From the NCBI GenBank assembly GCA_019638455.1, contig JAHBTU010000001.1, positions 1,379,501-1,443,500 on the forward strand: a stretch of DNA of 64,000 nucleotides, written 5' to 3'. Under the pieces are notes generated by a model. It was not told where the DNA came from. It saw only the letters and a list, made by a program, of their open reading frames with translations, and ran no database searches. Origin of the DNA: Saprospiraceae bacterium. Lineage in GTDB: Bacteria; Bacteroidota; Bacteroidia; Chitinophagales; Saprospiraceae. Numbering within the stretch: the first letter of the stretch is position 1; every line of letters begins with the position of its first letter. The translations under genes and the position numbers were made by a program. Of this stretch, positions 1 to 9,026 are shown in pieces.

Positions 1-851
1 TTGATTTGGGTCTTGTGGAGTTGAAACCCCTTTGATTTGAGGTTTTTGAACATGGTCTCTATCTTGAACCGCTTTCGGTAGTAAGAGCAGGCCATGTCTC
101 CCACATCCATGTTGGTGAGCAGGAAAATAGGTTTGTCGAAGCCTTTTTCGTGCCAGCACACGGCGTTGATGCCGTCCACGGCATCGGGCACAAACACCGC
201 CCGCTCGCCCTTGGCGGGCGACAGGGCATCCATGCGCGCCGTTTCGCCGCCACAGTCCACCACCCGGTCGCAGGAAGTGCGCAGGACAAACTCCCAGTGC
301 TGGTCGGCGCACCATCGGCGCAATTGCTGCCCGTCGAACTCGCCGTCGCCCAAGAGTACCTTGCGGCAACCCTCGGGTACTATGGGCAGCAGCGTGTGCA
401 GCAGGTCCAAGTGCATTTGTTCGGGAAAGTGCCCCTTTTCCCCCTCCTTGACCAGCCAAACGAGCGGCAGGGCAAAGCCCCCGCACAAAACCGAGAGCAT
501 CAGGCTGCTGTGCTTGGTGCCCGTTTGGCTGCCATCGATGACGAAAACCAACTCGCCCCCCTTGGCCGCCATGCCCAAAAAGCGTTTCGCCAACGGCAGG
601 AAGAACAACTGCCAGTCCACCCATTTGTTCCCAAGCCAGCGCTTCGCCTCTTGCAGCAGGCTGTTCTTGTTGCCCGTACCCTCGCCGTGCCGGGGCTGGC
701 TCATGCCCTCCACCGCGCACGACTTGCTCTTCATGCAGCCGTGGACGAGGCTCGCCATCGTCTGAAGGCGGCGCAGGTGGTTGCCTCGGGGTGCAACTTC
801 ACTGGTCTTTGCCAGAAAATCCACAATATCTTTGTAGGCGCTTTTGCGCAT
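1..851 (-). CDS. IS4-family transposase, 3' end beyond the window
   Basis: An open frame of 283 codons starts at ATG 851 and runs off the left edge without a stop, so the C-terminus is not visible. It should be a DDE transposase that cuts and inserts an insertion sequence. The visible protein holds the three acidic residues in the right order: D106 in VIDGSQTG, D169 in LLGDGEFDG and E265. E265 sits in a full YREK signature (Y258-x2-R261-x3-E265-x6-K272), which is diagnostic of the IS4 family. No stop or frameshift is seen in the visible part, so the element may be intact. The element appears to end near 960, just upstream of a decapitated T9SS gene. Confidence 0.85.
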   Translation of the reverse strand, partial: MRKSAYKDIVDFLAKTSEVAPRGNHLRRLQTMASLVHGCMKSKSCAVEGMSQPRHGEGTGNKNSLLQEAKRWLGNKWVDWQLFFLPLAKRFLGMAAKGGELVFVIDGSQTGTKHSSLMLSVLCGGFALPLVWLVKEGEKGHFPEQMHLDLLHTLLPIVPEGCRKVLLGDGEFDGQQLRRWCADQHWEFVLRTSCDRVVDCGGETARMDALSPAKGERAVFVPDAVDGINAVCWHEKGFDKPIFLLTNMDVGDMACSYYRKRFKIETMFKNLKSKGFQLHKTQI

Positions 852-962
852 AAGGAAGGGGGGGATTGTTGTGTCAGAAGCCACAAAACTCCCCTTCTGT
901 TTTCTTTTCCGTTTGTCAAAGAACTACTCCTGTTTTCTTTAGACTAAAATGTGTACCCCCTG
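852..962. mobile_element. Right flank of the IS4-type element, up to its inferred end
   Basis: About 110 bases separate the transposase start from the point where the interrupted neighbouring gene becomes recognisable (codons N-A-Q from 964). This stretch should carry the transposase promoter and the terminal inverted repeat. The exact boundary cannot be set because the left end lies outside the window, so no inverted-repeat comparison is possible. Confidence 0.45.
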
Positions 963-963
963 A

Positions 964-2445
964 AATGCACAGAAAGAAGATTATATCTGGATAATGGGTG
1001 ATGACAATCAATTGATAGACACGACCCACGGCGGAGGTCTTTTAGACTTCAATTTCAACCCACCCAAAGCGAGCTACCGCTACCGTGACCACAATATGTA
1101 CACGACCAATTCGAGCGTCTGCGATTCGGCCGGCAATCTGCTATTTTACACCAACGGCTGTGTTATAGCAGGTGCAGATGATGCAATTTTGGAAAACGGT
1201 GAGGGTATCAACCCAGGAAATGCGCACACATTGTGGTGCGACCAATATAATGATGGTTATGCGGGAGGCCCGGCAAACTCGCTCATACTACCCGTGCCCG
1301 ATTCAAGCGGTGTATACTACTTATTCCACAAGCGCTTCACCCTTTTATTCAACCCTACTGATGCCATCCGTGACAAATTTTACTATACGAAAGTTGATAT
1401 GCATCAAAACAGCGGTAAGGGCAAGGTAGTCGAGAAAAACGCAGTGTTCATGTCGGACACACTGGCTCGGGGCGAGATAGCCGCCGTGAAGCATGCCAAC
1501 GGCAAGGACTGGTGGTTGGTTACGCCCCGGCGGAACAGCAACCAGTTTTACATCTTCAAGTTCACGAGTCAGGGAGTTGTGGACACCTTTCAGCAAACAA
1601 TAGGCATTCTCCCGAATCCGGAGGGAGAAGGGTTTGGCCAAATGGTCTTTTCGCCGGACGGCAGCAAATTATACCGCACCTATCGCTACAATCCTGTCAT
1701 GGTCTATTCTTTTGACCGAGAGGCGGGTGTTTTTACACAATTTGATACGATACCCTTTAATTATGGAGACCAATTAATTGGCGAAATAGGCTGTGCCATT
1801 TCCCCCAATAATCGTTACTTGTATCTCTCTTGTAGGAAACTATTGTTCCAAATGGACCTATGGGCTTCGGATATTAGTTCTTCACAAATTACGGTGGCAG
1901 AATGGGATGGCTTTGCGAACCCATTTCCTACCATGTTCTGGCAATGTCAGCTAGGGCCGGATTGCAAAATATACGTCATGGCGGGCGGCGACACCCGCTA
2001 CTACCACGTCATCCACAATCCGGACGAGCCGGGCCTAACCTGCAACGTGGAGCAGCGCGGGGTCAAATTCCAGACCCCCACCGGGGCTTCCATGCCTTCT
2101 TTCCCCAACTACCGCCTCGGACCGCTCGACAACCCCGGCGTGCCGTGCACGGCCACGGTGAGCGTGAACAACTTTCCGCCCGTGAGTGGAAAAAACACGG
2201 TGCAGGTGTGGCCCAACCCCGCCACCGATGAGCTCACCCTCTCGTACAGCCTGCCGCAGGCAAGGGGCGAGAGCCGGCTCATCCTCACCGACCTGTACGG
2301 GCGCGTCGTCCACGAGACGCGCTTGCAGGGCGCGTCCGGGCGCGTGGCGGTGCGGACGGACGGATGGGCGGCAGGGGTGTATTTTTGGGTATTACTCGCC
2401 GCTGACAGCCGACAGGTGGGCGCAGGGAGGGTCGTGAAACAGTAA
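964..2445 (+). pseudogene. T9SS type A cargo gene truncated at its 5' end by the IS
   Basis: The frame carries a secreted protein of about 490 residues with no signal peptide of its own. Reading upstream of the first ATG (994), the frame continues through N-A-Q-K-E-D-Y-I-W-I. This is what the end of a signal peptide (A-Q cleavage) plus the mature N-terminus looks like in this genome, and it then meets a TGA at 961. The natural start and signal peptide are therefore missing, replaced by the neighbouring IS4-type element. The body has beta-propeller-like strands (VFSPDGSKLYRT, CAISPNNRYLYLS). The last 80 residues are a type A sorting domain (VWPNPATDELTLSY, then GVYFWVLL). Expressed from ATG 994 it would stay in the cytoplasm, so it is probably a pseudogene. 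Confidence 0.7.
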
Positions 2446-2447
2446 AT

Positions 2448-3008
2448 TCATTTCCCCACCTCCACCACCAATTCCACTTCCACTGCCATGCCACGCGGCA
2501 GGGCTGACATACCCACCGCCGAGCGGGCGTGTTTGCCGCGCTCGCCGAACACCTCCACCATGAGGTCGGAAAAACCATTGACCACTTCGGGTTGGTTAGT
2601 GAAATCGGGGGTGCATTGCACCATGCCCAGCACTTTCACCACACGCCTAACCTTGCGCAGGTCGCCCAATTCGACCTTAAGCACAGCCAATTGATTGATG
2701 GCCGTTAGACGGGCCGCTTGATATCCCTGTTCGATGCTCAAGTCGGCCCCCAGCCTGCCAGTGATGTATTGGCCATCTTTCATCGGCCCTGCGCCAGCGA
2801 GGAAAAGCAGGTTGCCCGTGCGCACACATTTAACGTAGTTCGCCACTGGCGCGGAGGGCGTGGGCAGCGTGATGCCCAAGGCGGCCAATGTTGATTCGGG
2901 AGCAACGGTGTCAGTTGGCACGCGCTCGATTTTTTCTTTGTCGGAAGGAGCGGTTTCTTTGCAGGAAAAAAACAGGACTGCGCAAAGGAGAAAAGGAAGG
3001 CGTTTCAT
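2448..3008 (-). CDS. Lipoprotein of the RidA/YjgF family
   Basis: This 186-residue protein has an N-terminal lipoprotein signal (hydrophobic stretch ending FFSC, lipid Cys about residue 16) and a polar linker to about residue 50. A RidA/YjgF/UK114 domain follows to the end. The family-typical C-terminal segment is present (HARSAVGMSALPRG), including the arginine that in RidA contacts the carboxylate of enamine/imine substrates. Classic RidA is cytosolic and about 130 residues long and deaminates reactive enamines. This form is longer and would be anchored in the envelope, so its substrate is uncertain. It converges on the truncated T9SS gene, leaving 2 bases between the stops, and diverges from the rlmL-like gene at 3076. 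Confidence 0.8.
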   Translation of the reverse strand: MKRLPFLLCAVLFFSCKETAPSDKEKIERVPTDTVAPESTLAALGITLPTPSAPVANYVKCVRTGNLLFLAGAGPMKDGQYITGRLGADLSIEQGYQAARLTAINQLAVLKVELGDLRKVRRVVKVLGMVQCTPDFTNQPEVVNGFSDLMVEVFGERGKHARSAVGMSALPRGMAVEVELVVEVGK

Positions 3009-3075
3009 ATCGCGTTATTTTTTTGCAAACCTATGAAAAGTTCGCCTTGACTGATTCGCAAGCCTTCACGTACCC

Positions 3076-4212
3076 ATGCAACAATACATCGCCAAAACAC
3101 TCGCCAACCTCGAACCCGTGCTTGCCGACGAGCTCCGCGCCATCGGTGCCAATGGTATCAGACCCCTCAAGAGAGGGGTTGCTTTCGACGGCGACCTGCG
3201 CACGCTCTATCGCGCCAACTATGAACTCCGCACCGCTTTGCGAATTTTGGTGCCCATACACGCTTTCCCGGCCTACAACGAGCGCCATTACTACGAGGCC
3301 ATTCGTGAAATTGACTGGTCGGACTTCATGCGTGTGGACGACACATTGGCCGTGGATGCCGTGACACAAGGCGAGGCGTTTCGCCATTCTCAGTACGTCG
3401 GGTTGCTCACCAAGGATGCCATTGTGGACCAGTTCAGGGACCGATACAACCGCCGCCCCAACGTGAACACCGTGGCCCCAACCTTGCGCGTCAATGTGCA
3501 CATACAAGGCACCCATTGCGACATCTCGCTCGATGCCAGCGGCGACTCGCTGCACCGTCGCAACTACCGCCGCGACACGGTGGAGGCTCCGCTCAACGAG
3601 GTGCTGGCAGCCGGCATGGTATTGCTCTCTGGCTGGGACGGCGTGGGGGCTTTCGTTGACCCCATGTGCGGCAGCGGCACCCTGCCCATCGAGGCGGCCA
3701 TGATAGCCACCCATACCCCACCCCAGCACAAGCGCGAAGTGTTCGGCTTTTTCAAATGGCCGGATTTCAATCGGAAACTCTGGGAAACAGTCAAGAAAGA
3801 GGCCGATGGCCGCGTGCAGGCGTTTGAGTTCCCCATCTGGGCTTCCGACAAGGATGCGCGTGCCCGCAACGCAACAGCCATCAACGCCATGTCCGCAGGG
3901 CTGGAAAGCGTGGTGCGGGTGGAAAAAACGCCATTCGAGAAATTGATGCCACCTGAGGCGCAAGGCACCCTTATCGCCAATCCGCCTTACGACGAGCGCC
4001 TGAAGATGGAAGATATCGCGGCTTTTTACGCAAGCATCGGCGACCGACTGAAGCGGCACTGGGCAGGCTGGAATGCGTGGTTGATTTCGTCGAACCGCGA
4101 CGCGCTGAAACACGTCGGGTTGCGGCCCAGTCGCAAAATCACTTTGCTCAACGGCGCGTTGGAGTGCAGTTTTCAAAAATTTGAATTGTATGAAGGCAGC
4201 AAAAAAAATTAG
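3076..4212 (+). CDS. THUMP-domain 23S rRNA guanine N2-methyltransferase (RlmL N-domain type)
   Basis: The 378-residue protein matches the N-terminal methyltransferase half of RlmL/YcbY, which methylates G2445 of 23S rRNA using S-adenosylmethionine. A THUMP-like RNA-binding region occupies roughly residues 40-155. A Rossmann methylase follows, with motif I DPMCGSGTLP (195-204) and catalytic motif IV NPPY (302-305). The RlmK half present in gammaproteobacterial RlmL is absent, as is usual in Bacteroidota. Its 3' end overlaps the start of the next small gene by 23 bases, which suggests translational coupling. I am confident in the enzyme class but less so in the exact target base. Confidence 0.88.
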   Translation: MQQYIAKTLANLEPVLADELRAIGANGIRPLKRGVAFDGDLRTLYRANYELRTALRILVPIHAFPAYNERHYYEAIREIDWSDFMRVDDTLAVDAVTQGEAFRHSQYVGLLTKDAIVDQFRDRYNRRPNVNTVAPTLRVNVHIQGTHCDISLDASGDSLHRRNYRRDTVEAPLNEVLAAGMVLLSGWDGVGAFVDPMCGSGTLPIEAAMIATHTPPQHKREVFGFFKWPDFNRKLWETVKKEADGRVQAFEFPIWASDKDARARNATAINAMSAGLESVVRVEKTPFEKLMPPEAQGTLIANPPYDERLKMEDIAAFYASIGDRLKRHWAGWNAWLISSNRDALKHVGLRPSRKITLLNGALECSFQKFELYEGSKKN

Positions 4213-4570
4213 AAAGTTGGAAGGCTGGGCGATTGGCGTGTTGCTCTTTTTGAGTCAGACGGGGATGAGCCAATCCTTTTTAGGCGAAAAAAACTTGTTT
4301 CCACTGCGAGAAGCAACCTACACGCCAATGGGAGCATATCGCCTTAGCATGGAAAGGCTGCCGTCGAGATATGCGAAGAGCCATCAAACCGAAGGCGTGG
4401 GGTCGCCCATATTTCTGCCGCGTTGGTCGGCTGAGCAGCTGCCGTTTTTCTGCCGCATCGAACACGACGTGGCCAAACGAGGGGCGGTCCCCTTCAAGTT
4501 TCGATTGGGGTCGGTGGAGTATGTGGATTGGTTGGAGGGCAAGGGAAGCCGGCTTGGGCGGGCTGAGTAG
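4190..4570 (+). CDS. Small secreted protein of unknown function
   Basis: A 126-residue frame starts at ATG 4190; a TTG at 4181 would add three residues but is less likely. A basic N-terminus (MKAAKKIRK) leads into a hydrophobic core and a likely signal peptidase site after GMSQ, so the product is probably exported to the periplasm or beyond. The mature part is about 98 residues with no motif I recognise, and the C-terminus is rich in basic residues and glycine. It overlaps the end of the rRNA methyltransferase gene by 23 bases, so the two are probably co-transcribed without an obvious functional link. Confidence 0.55.
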   Translation: MKAAKKIRKLEGWAIGVLLFLSQTGMSQSFLGEKNLFPLREATYTPMGAYRLSMERLPSRYAKSHQTEGVGSPIFLPRWSAEQLPFFCRIEHDVAKRGAVPFKFRLGSVEYVDWLEGKGSRLGRAE

Positions 4571-4751
4571 GGCAGCGCCTGTTTTGACAGCCTACACCGT
4601 GCTGCCGTTCACAGGCAATCTGCACAATTCAATCACATAAAATCTGCGAGCGACACAACGAGACCCACCTCTTTGAAACCTGACTTTTGGAAAAAAATGG
4701 GTTGCACAACGGGCTTCGGGGGGAGTATACTTGGGCAAAAAATCTCCGGTT

Positions 4752-7535
4752 ATGAAAAAAACAATCCTACTCTCGGTTTTTTTGTGTTGGGCATTTGGCA
4801 ATCTGTTGGGGCAGAATGTCTGGAAAAAAAAGATGAATTCCGCTGAGGTCTCGCTCGGTTTCATGCGCTTCCACACTGACGGCGAACACTATTTTTTTAG
4901 CAGCCAGCGCAATTTTGTCCAATACGACCCGCAAGGAACTATCACGGGTTTTGTCAGTCAGGATGCTACTTCTCCTATTTGGATGGATGTTCGGAAAAAA
5001 CATGATGCCTCGACCGGGCATCCTTATTTTTGGATACTTCGGTATAACATTCCCTCTCAACCAGAATTCACAGTAGCGGCGTATAGGCCAGGAGTCGGCA
5101 TAGTCAATGAACGCACGTTCGCCGACACGCTGACTGAAATCAATAATTGGAACCGACTGCATATAGTGGACTCTGACGATAGTGCAATAGTGGTGGTTGG
5201 ACAAAGTTTTTATCGCAAAATCAGGTACTCAGAAAGCAGCGGTTTTGTGGAAGAATGGGCAAGACCGCTGAATTTGCCCGTGACAGCCGCATTGTCGCAC
5301 AACGGTCTTTTGATTCTATCCGATGAATCGGGTGTTGTCACTGCGTTTGACGCGGATGGCGGCATAGTGTGGGCCAAGAATCTCGGCATGGCTTTGTGAG
5401 GTCTCAAGGCGGTGAGTGATGGTTGGATAGGCTGCGGTCGCCGTCTCGACGATAAGGCAGGCATTGTCAGACTCGCACTTGATGGTACGGCTATCTGGTC
5501 GTCGGGCACTTCCGATATGGACTATTACGACATAATCAGCACATCCGATGGAGAACTTGTTGTCACGGGCATTTCAGAAAACAATGAAATGTGCCTACTA
5601 AAATTTGATGGAGCCGGGCAGCCTATTTGGAAAAAAGAATATGGTACAGGCAGAGGCATCGGTGTGGTGGCAGCAGCTGATGGTGGATTCATAATAGCCG
5701 GATTGAGCAATATGGCACATAATCGAGGACAATACCTTATCAAGACTGATGCCTTAGGCGAAACGGCTCCCACGACATTGCTCAATTTGAGAGGCCGTAC
5801 CATCAAAACCAACTATGTTCAGGCCGATTTTTTGCCCAAAACGTCCTTGTTTTTCGATGGCAACGATGGCCGTTTTGTCTCAATCGCCGATAGCGGCATT
5901 GCCACTATTTTTACTTGTTCGCCACATATCGGCGGCTACACCTCCGACAATACACTGCATTTGGCTGCCGACACTTACAGTTTTTCAGACAACAACGACT
6001 TCCGACCCGGCACCGCGTACGCGGAAAGAAGAGATTTCAACAGAGTGTGGACAGTAAACCGCGAGGAAATCGCGAGCCTCCGCCGCGATTTTGCAAAAGA
6101 CAACACCATAGACGAGTTTGTGCCTTATGATATGCTCACTTGGCCCGCCAAAGGCAATCCAAACCTAAAATACAATCTGGATTTCACCGAGGTAACGACC
6201 AACCCGAACGAGTTTCCCGCCCCATTCGTGGATGTCAACAGCGACGGCATCTACAACGTGTACGACGGCGATTACCCGCTCATCAAAGGCGACCAGATGG
6301 CTTGGTGGGTGATGACAGATAGCTTGCCTCACACTTTCAGCCATACCCCACCCTTTGTGATGGACCTGCTTTTTTCGGCGTTTGCATACGACTGCCCTCA
6401 AAATGGCATAATTGACAGAGCGATATTCCTTGATGTTGACGTGACGAATCGCTCCGATAAAGACTATCAAGATGCTTACATGGGGTTTTACACCCATTTC
6501 CAGTTGGGCTGCACCAAAGAAGATGATTTCGTCGGGACAATTCCTGACTTCAACAGTTATTATGTCTATAATCAGTATGCAGATGATGCGCCATGTAAAG
6601 TTGGGGAAAAAACTTTTGGCACTCAAATACCCGTGCAGTCGGTTACTTTTCTGAATCGAAAAATCAATCACGCCAACACATACCTCATGCCAGCCTTTCA
6701 AGGGTTGCCTCCCATTCATCCAAATGAGTTGTACCAAGTTTTGCAAGGCAAATGGCGGACGGGGGCGCCGCTGACTTACGGCGACTTGGGCTACAACCCC
6801 AACAGCACGGATATCGCAAACCATATTTTCCCGGGCAACCCCGCCAACCCAGAAGAGTGGTCGCTGTGCACGGTGGATTCCCCTGCTTTGAAAAACATTT
6901 TATTCGCCTCTCATGGTCCTTTCGACTTTGCTAAAAGCAACACTTTCAATGTCAGAATGGCCTTTTTGCTGCACCCCGACATCCCCCACCCCTGCCCCGA
7001 TATTTTTGGCTTGGTGAAACCCAACATCGAACAACTGCAACAATGGCACGACGACGGCTCGCTCTCCGCCTCCGTTGACCTCGGACAAGTCGTCAAATTG
7101 CCGCCCGGCCAAAATATCACGCTAAATGCCACCATCCCCAACGCCTCCTACATCTGGTCATCAGGCGAGACCTCGCCGACCATCAACGTCGCCCAACCCG
7201 GCACATATAGCGTCACCATCACACCCGCCACAGGCTGCCAAATCGTGGAAACCGTGCTGGTACAACTCGGCACCTCCATCGCGCAGCCCGACCACTCGCC
7301 CGCTTGGAGCATTCGCCCCAATCCCGCCCGCGACTTCATCTGGGTGGATTGCCCCGAATGCCTGAGCGCCGAAGGGACGTTGCGTACCGTGTTGCGCAAC
7401 GCGCAGGGCACTCCCGTGGTTGCCACGCAAGGTCTGCGCGTACAGGCGCGAGATTTGTCGCCGGGCTTCTACTGGCTGGAACTGTGGCACGACGGGCGCT
7501 TCTTGGGCAGCAGGAAGGTAGTGGTGGCTCGGTGA
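4752..7535 (+). pseudogene. Large T9SS type A cargo protein interrupted by one in-frame TGA
   Basis: Two open frames (4752-5399 and 5400-7535) lie in the same reading frame, separated only by TGA at 5397-5399. Together they make a coherent 927-codon secreted protein. It begins with a signal peptide (MKKTILLSVFLCW... ending LLGQ) and continues with propeller-like repeats that run straight through the stop (GGIVWAKNLGMAL, stop, GLKAVSDGWIGCG). A central region follows (DVNSDGIYNVYDGDYPLI, a typical surface-protein segment), and it ends in a T9SS sorting domain (WSIRPNPARDFIWVD ... LGSRKVVVAR). A single C-to-T change (CGA to TGA) is the simplest explanation. Sequencing error or true decay cannot be told apart here. 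The first part alone would be secreted but could not be sorted by the T9SS. Confidence 0.7.
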
Positions 7536-7551
7536 GGGTATGCAGAGCGCA

Positions 7552-8130
7552 TTACGATGCCCCCTTCTCAACCACCCTCACTCGCTTCACGAACAACCTC
7601 ATCACCGCCCAACCAGTCAGGCCACCCAATGCCGCGCCGCACAATACGTCGCCGGGATAATGCACCCCGACATATACCTGAGAAAAAGCAATCGCGGTTG
7701 CCCAACCCAAAGCGACCGGACGCACCCAGCGCCGCACATACCCAAACACGCCGACGATAAAAACCGCCACCGCAAAATGATTGGCCGCGTGAGAGGAAGT
7801 GAAACTATAGCCCGAACCGCAGGAAACGCGCAAAACCACGCGCTCCACCATCGCCGGGTCGTTGCACGGACGCAGGCGCTGCACATTTTGCTTCACCAGA
7901 CGACTGCTCGTCAGGTCAGCCAACCCAGCGGCCACCACCATGCCCAAGATGATAGCCCATTTTTTTTTCCCGCTATTGAGCCAAACAAACACCGCCAGAA
8001 AAAGATAAAGCGGTGCCCAAAACCATTTTTCCCGAAAAAAAGGCAGCACCGCGTCGAAGAGCGGATTGCTAAGACTGGCGTTCACGAACTGAAAAGCGGC
8101 AGCGTCCCAGTGTTGCAGGGTTTGAAGCAT
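7552..8130 (-). CDS. PAP2-superfamily membrane phosphatase
   Basis: This protein of about 192 residues has several hydrophobic membrane segments and the three phosphatase signatures of the PAP2 family: a KxxxxxxRP-type block (KQNVQRLRP), a serine-histidine block (FTSSHA) and a C-terminal SQVYVGVHYPGD block holding the catalytic His and Asp. The family hydrolyses lipid phosphates such as undecaprenyl pyrophosphate or phosphatidylglycerophosphate at the membrane; the substrate is not determined by sequence. I chose ATG 8130. A TTG at 8136 overlapping the upstream stop is the alternative. It is the second gene of a two-gene minus-strand operon behind a methyltransferase. Confidence 0.82.
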   Translation of the reverse strand: MLQTLQHWDAAAFQFVNASLSNPLFDAVLPFFREKWFWAPLYLFLAVFVWLNSGKKKWAIILGMVVAAGLADLTSSRLVKQNVQRLRPCNDPAMVERVVLRVSCGSGYSFTSSHAANHFAVAVFIVGVFGYVRRWVRPVALGWATAIAFSQVYVGVHYPGDVLCGAALGGLTGWAVMRLFVKRVRVVEKGAS

Positions 8131-8132
8131 AA

Positions 8133-8873
8133 TCAAGACATCAATGGTTTTTGTGCGATAAGAATCAGGCGCTGCGACGAGCCTGTGTCAAACTCGCCCA
8201 AGTCGTAGCCCCCATAAGTGCGCAGCAATTTCAAGCCTGCCTCCGCAAATAGCACCTCAAAATCAGGCAACCGAAACAAGCGCACCTGCTCACGAAACCG
8301 AAACAGGCGCCCACCCGTCACAAACTCCACCGTCTTGAAGACATACCCTCCCCGTATGTTTCTTTTTAGCAAAAAATCAATGTTATCCACTCGTTTCGTT
8401 TCCGTCCGCACGAGATGTTGCCGCACCCAATCGGCATTGAAATAGTCGAGCAAGAACAGCCCCCCTGGTTTCAGCCCACGCTGCACGTTTTTCAAAGTCA
8501 GCAAATGGTCGTGGTCGGTCTGAAAATAGCCAAAACTGGTGAACATATTCACGATGGCATCATAGAAGTTGATTCTGAACGGAAGCCGCATATCGTGCTG
8601 GTAAAAGGTCAGGCGTTCGTGTTCAAATTGGCGGGCGAATGTGATGCTTGCATCCGAAATATCCAAACCCGTCACGACAAAACCCTTAGCCGCCAAATAA
8701 CGACTGTGACGGCCTTTGCCACAAGCCAAGTCAAGTATCTGCACCCCCGGCGGCAGGTCAAGCGCCTTGAGCAAATTGTCGAGAGTCTGTTGGGCCTCTT
8801 GTTCGTCGCGGCTCTTGTAGAGCATATAGTAGTAGGGAGAGTCGAACCACTCCGCGAACCATTCTTTTTTCAT
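8133..8873 (-). CDS. Class I SAM-dependent methyltransferase
   Basis: The protein is about 246 residues from ATG 8873 (MKKEWFAEWF). An upstream in-frame start at 8900 is possible but less family-like. The SAM-binding motif I is clear near residue 50 (LDLACGKGRHS), followed by the acidic post-I motif (GLDISDASI) and a motif IV-like segment (NMFTSFGYF). These features fit small-molecule methyltransferases of the Methyltransf_25 type; the substrate is unknown. It ends 2 bases before the preferred start of the PAP2 gene, so the two are likely co-transcribed. Confidence 0.8.
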   Translation of the reverse strand: MKKEWFAEWFDSPYYYMLYKSRDEQEAQQTLDNLLKALDLPPGVQILDLACGKGRHSRYLAAKGFVVTGLDISDASITFARQFEHERLTFYQHDMRLPFRINFYDAIVNMFTSFGYFQTDHDHLLTLKNVQRGLKPGGLFLLDYFNADWVRQHLVRTETKRVDNIDFLLKRNIRGGYVFKTVEFVTGGRLFRFREQVRLFRLPDFEVLFAEAGLKLLRTYGGYDLGEFDTGSSQRLILIAQKPLMS

Positions 8874-8958
8874 GGAAAGTTGATTAGTCGTGTTGCGCAT
8901 TCGTCGGACGAAATCAAAGGCCTCCGGCGAATGGTGCTGGCAAAAGGGTGTCTTATCG

Positions 8959-8992
8959 AAAAAAACAGCCCCGTCCGAGAGGGCGAGGCTGT
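8959..8992 (-). terminator. Rho-independent terminator after ilvE
   Basis: Read on the minus strand downstream of the ilvE stop, a stem with 6-bp outer arms (ACAGCC/GGCTGT, plus-strand 8965-8970 and 8987-8992) and further inner pairing is followed at once by a run of seven T. Confidence 0.75.
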
Positions 8993-9026
8993 CATTGTTT
9001 AGTCTGAGATTGAGCAGGTTGTTTCG

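Noticed and set aside
3031..4176. Long open frame of 381 codons on the minus strand opposite the rRNA methyltransferase
   Set aside because: It is the mirror of a gene with clear THUMP and methylase motifs; its own translation has no recognisable domain and is rich in His/Val/Gly typical of antisense frames in GC-rich DNA.
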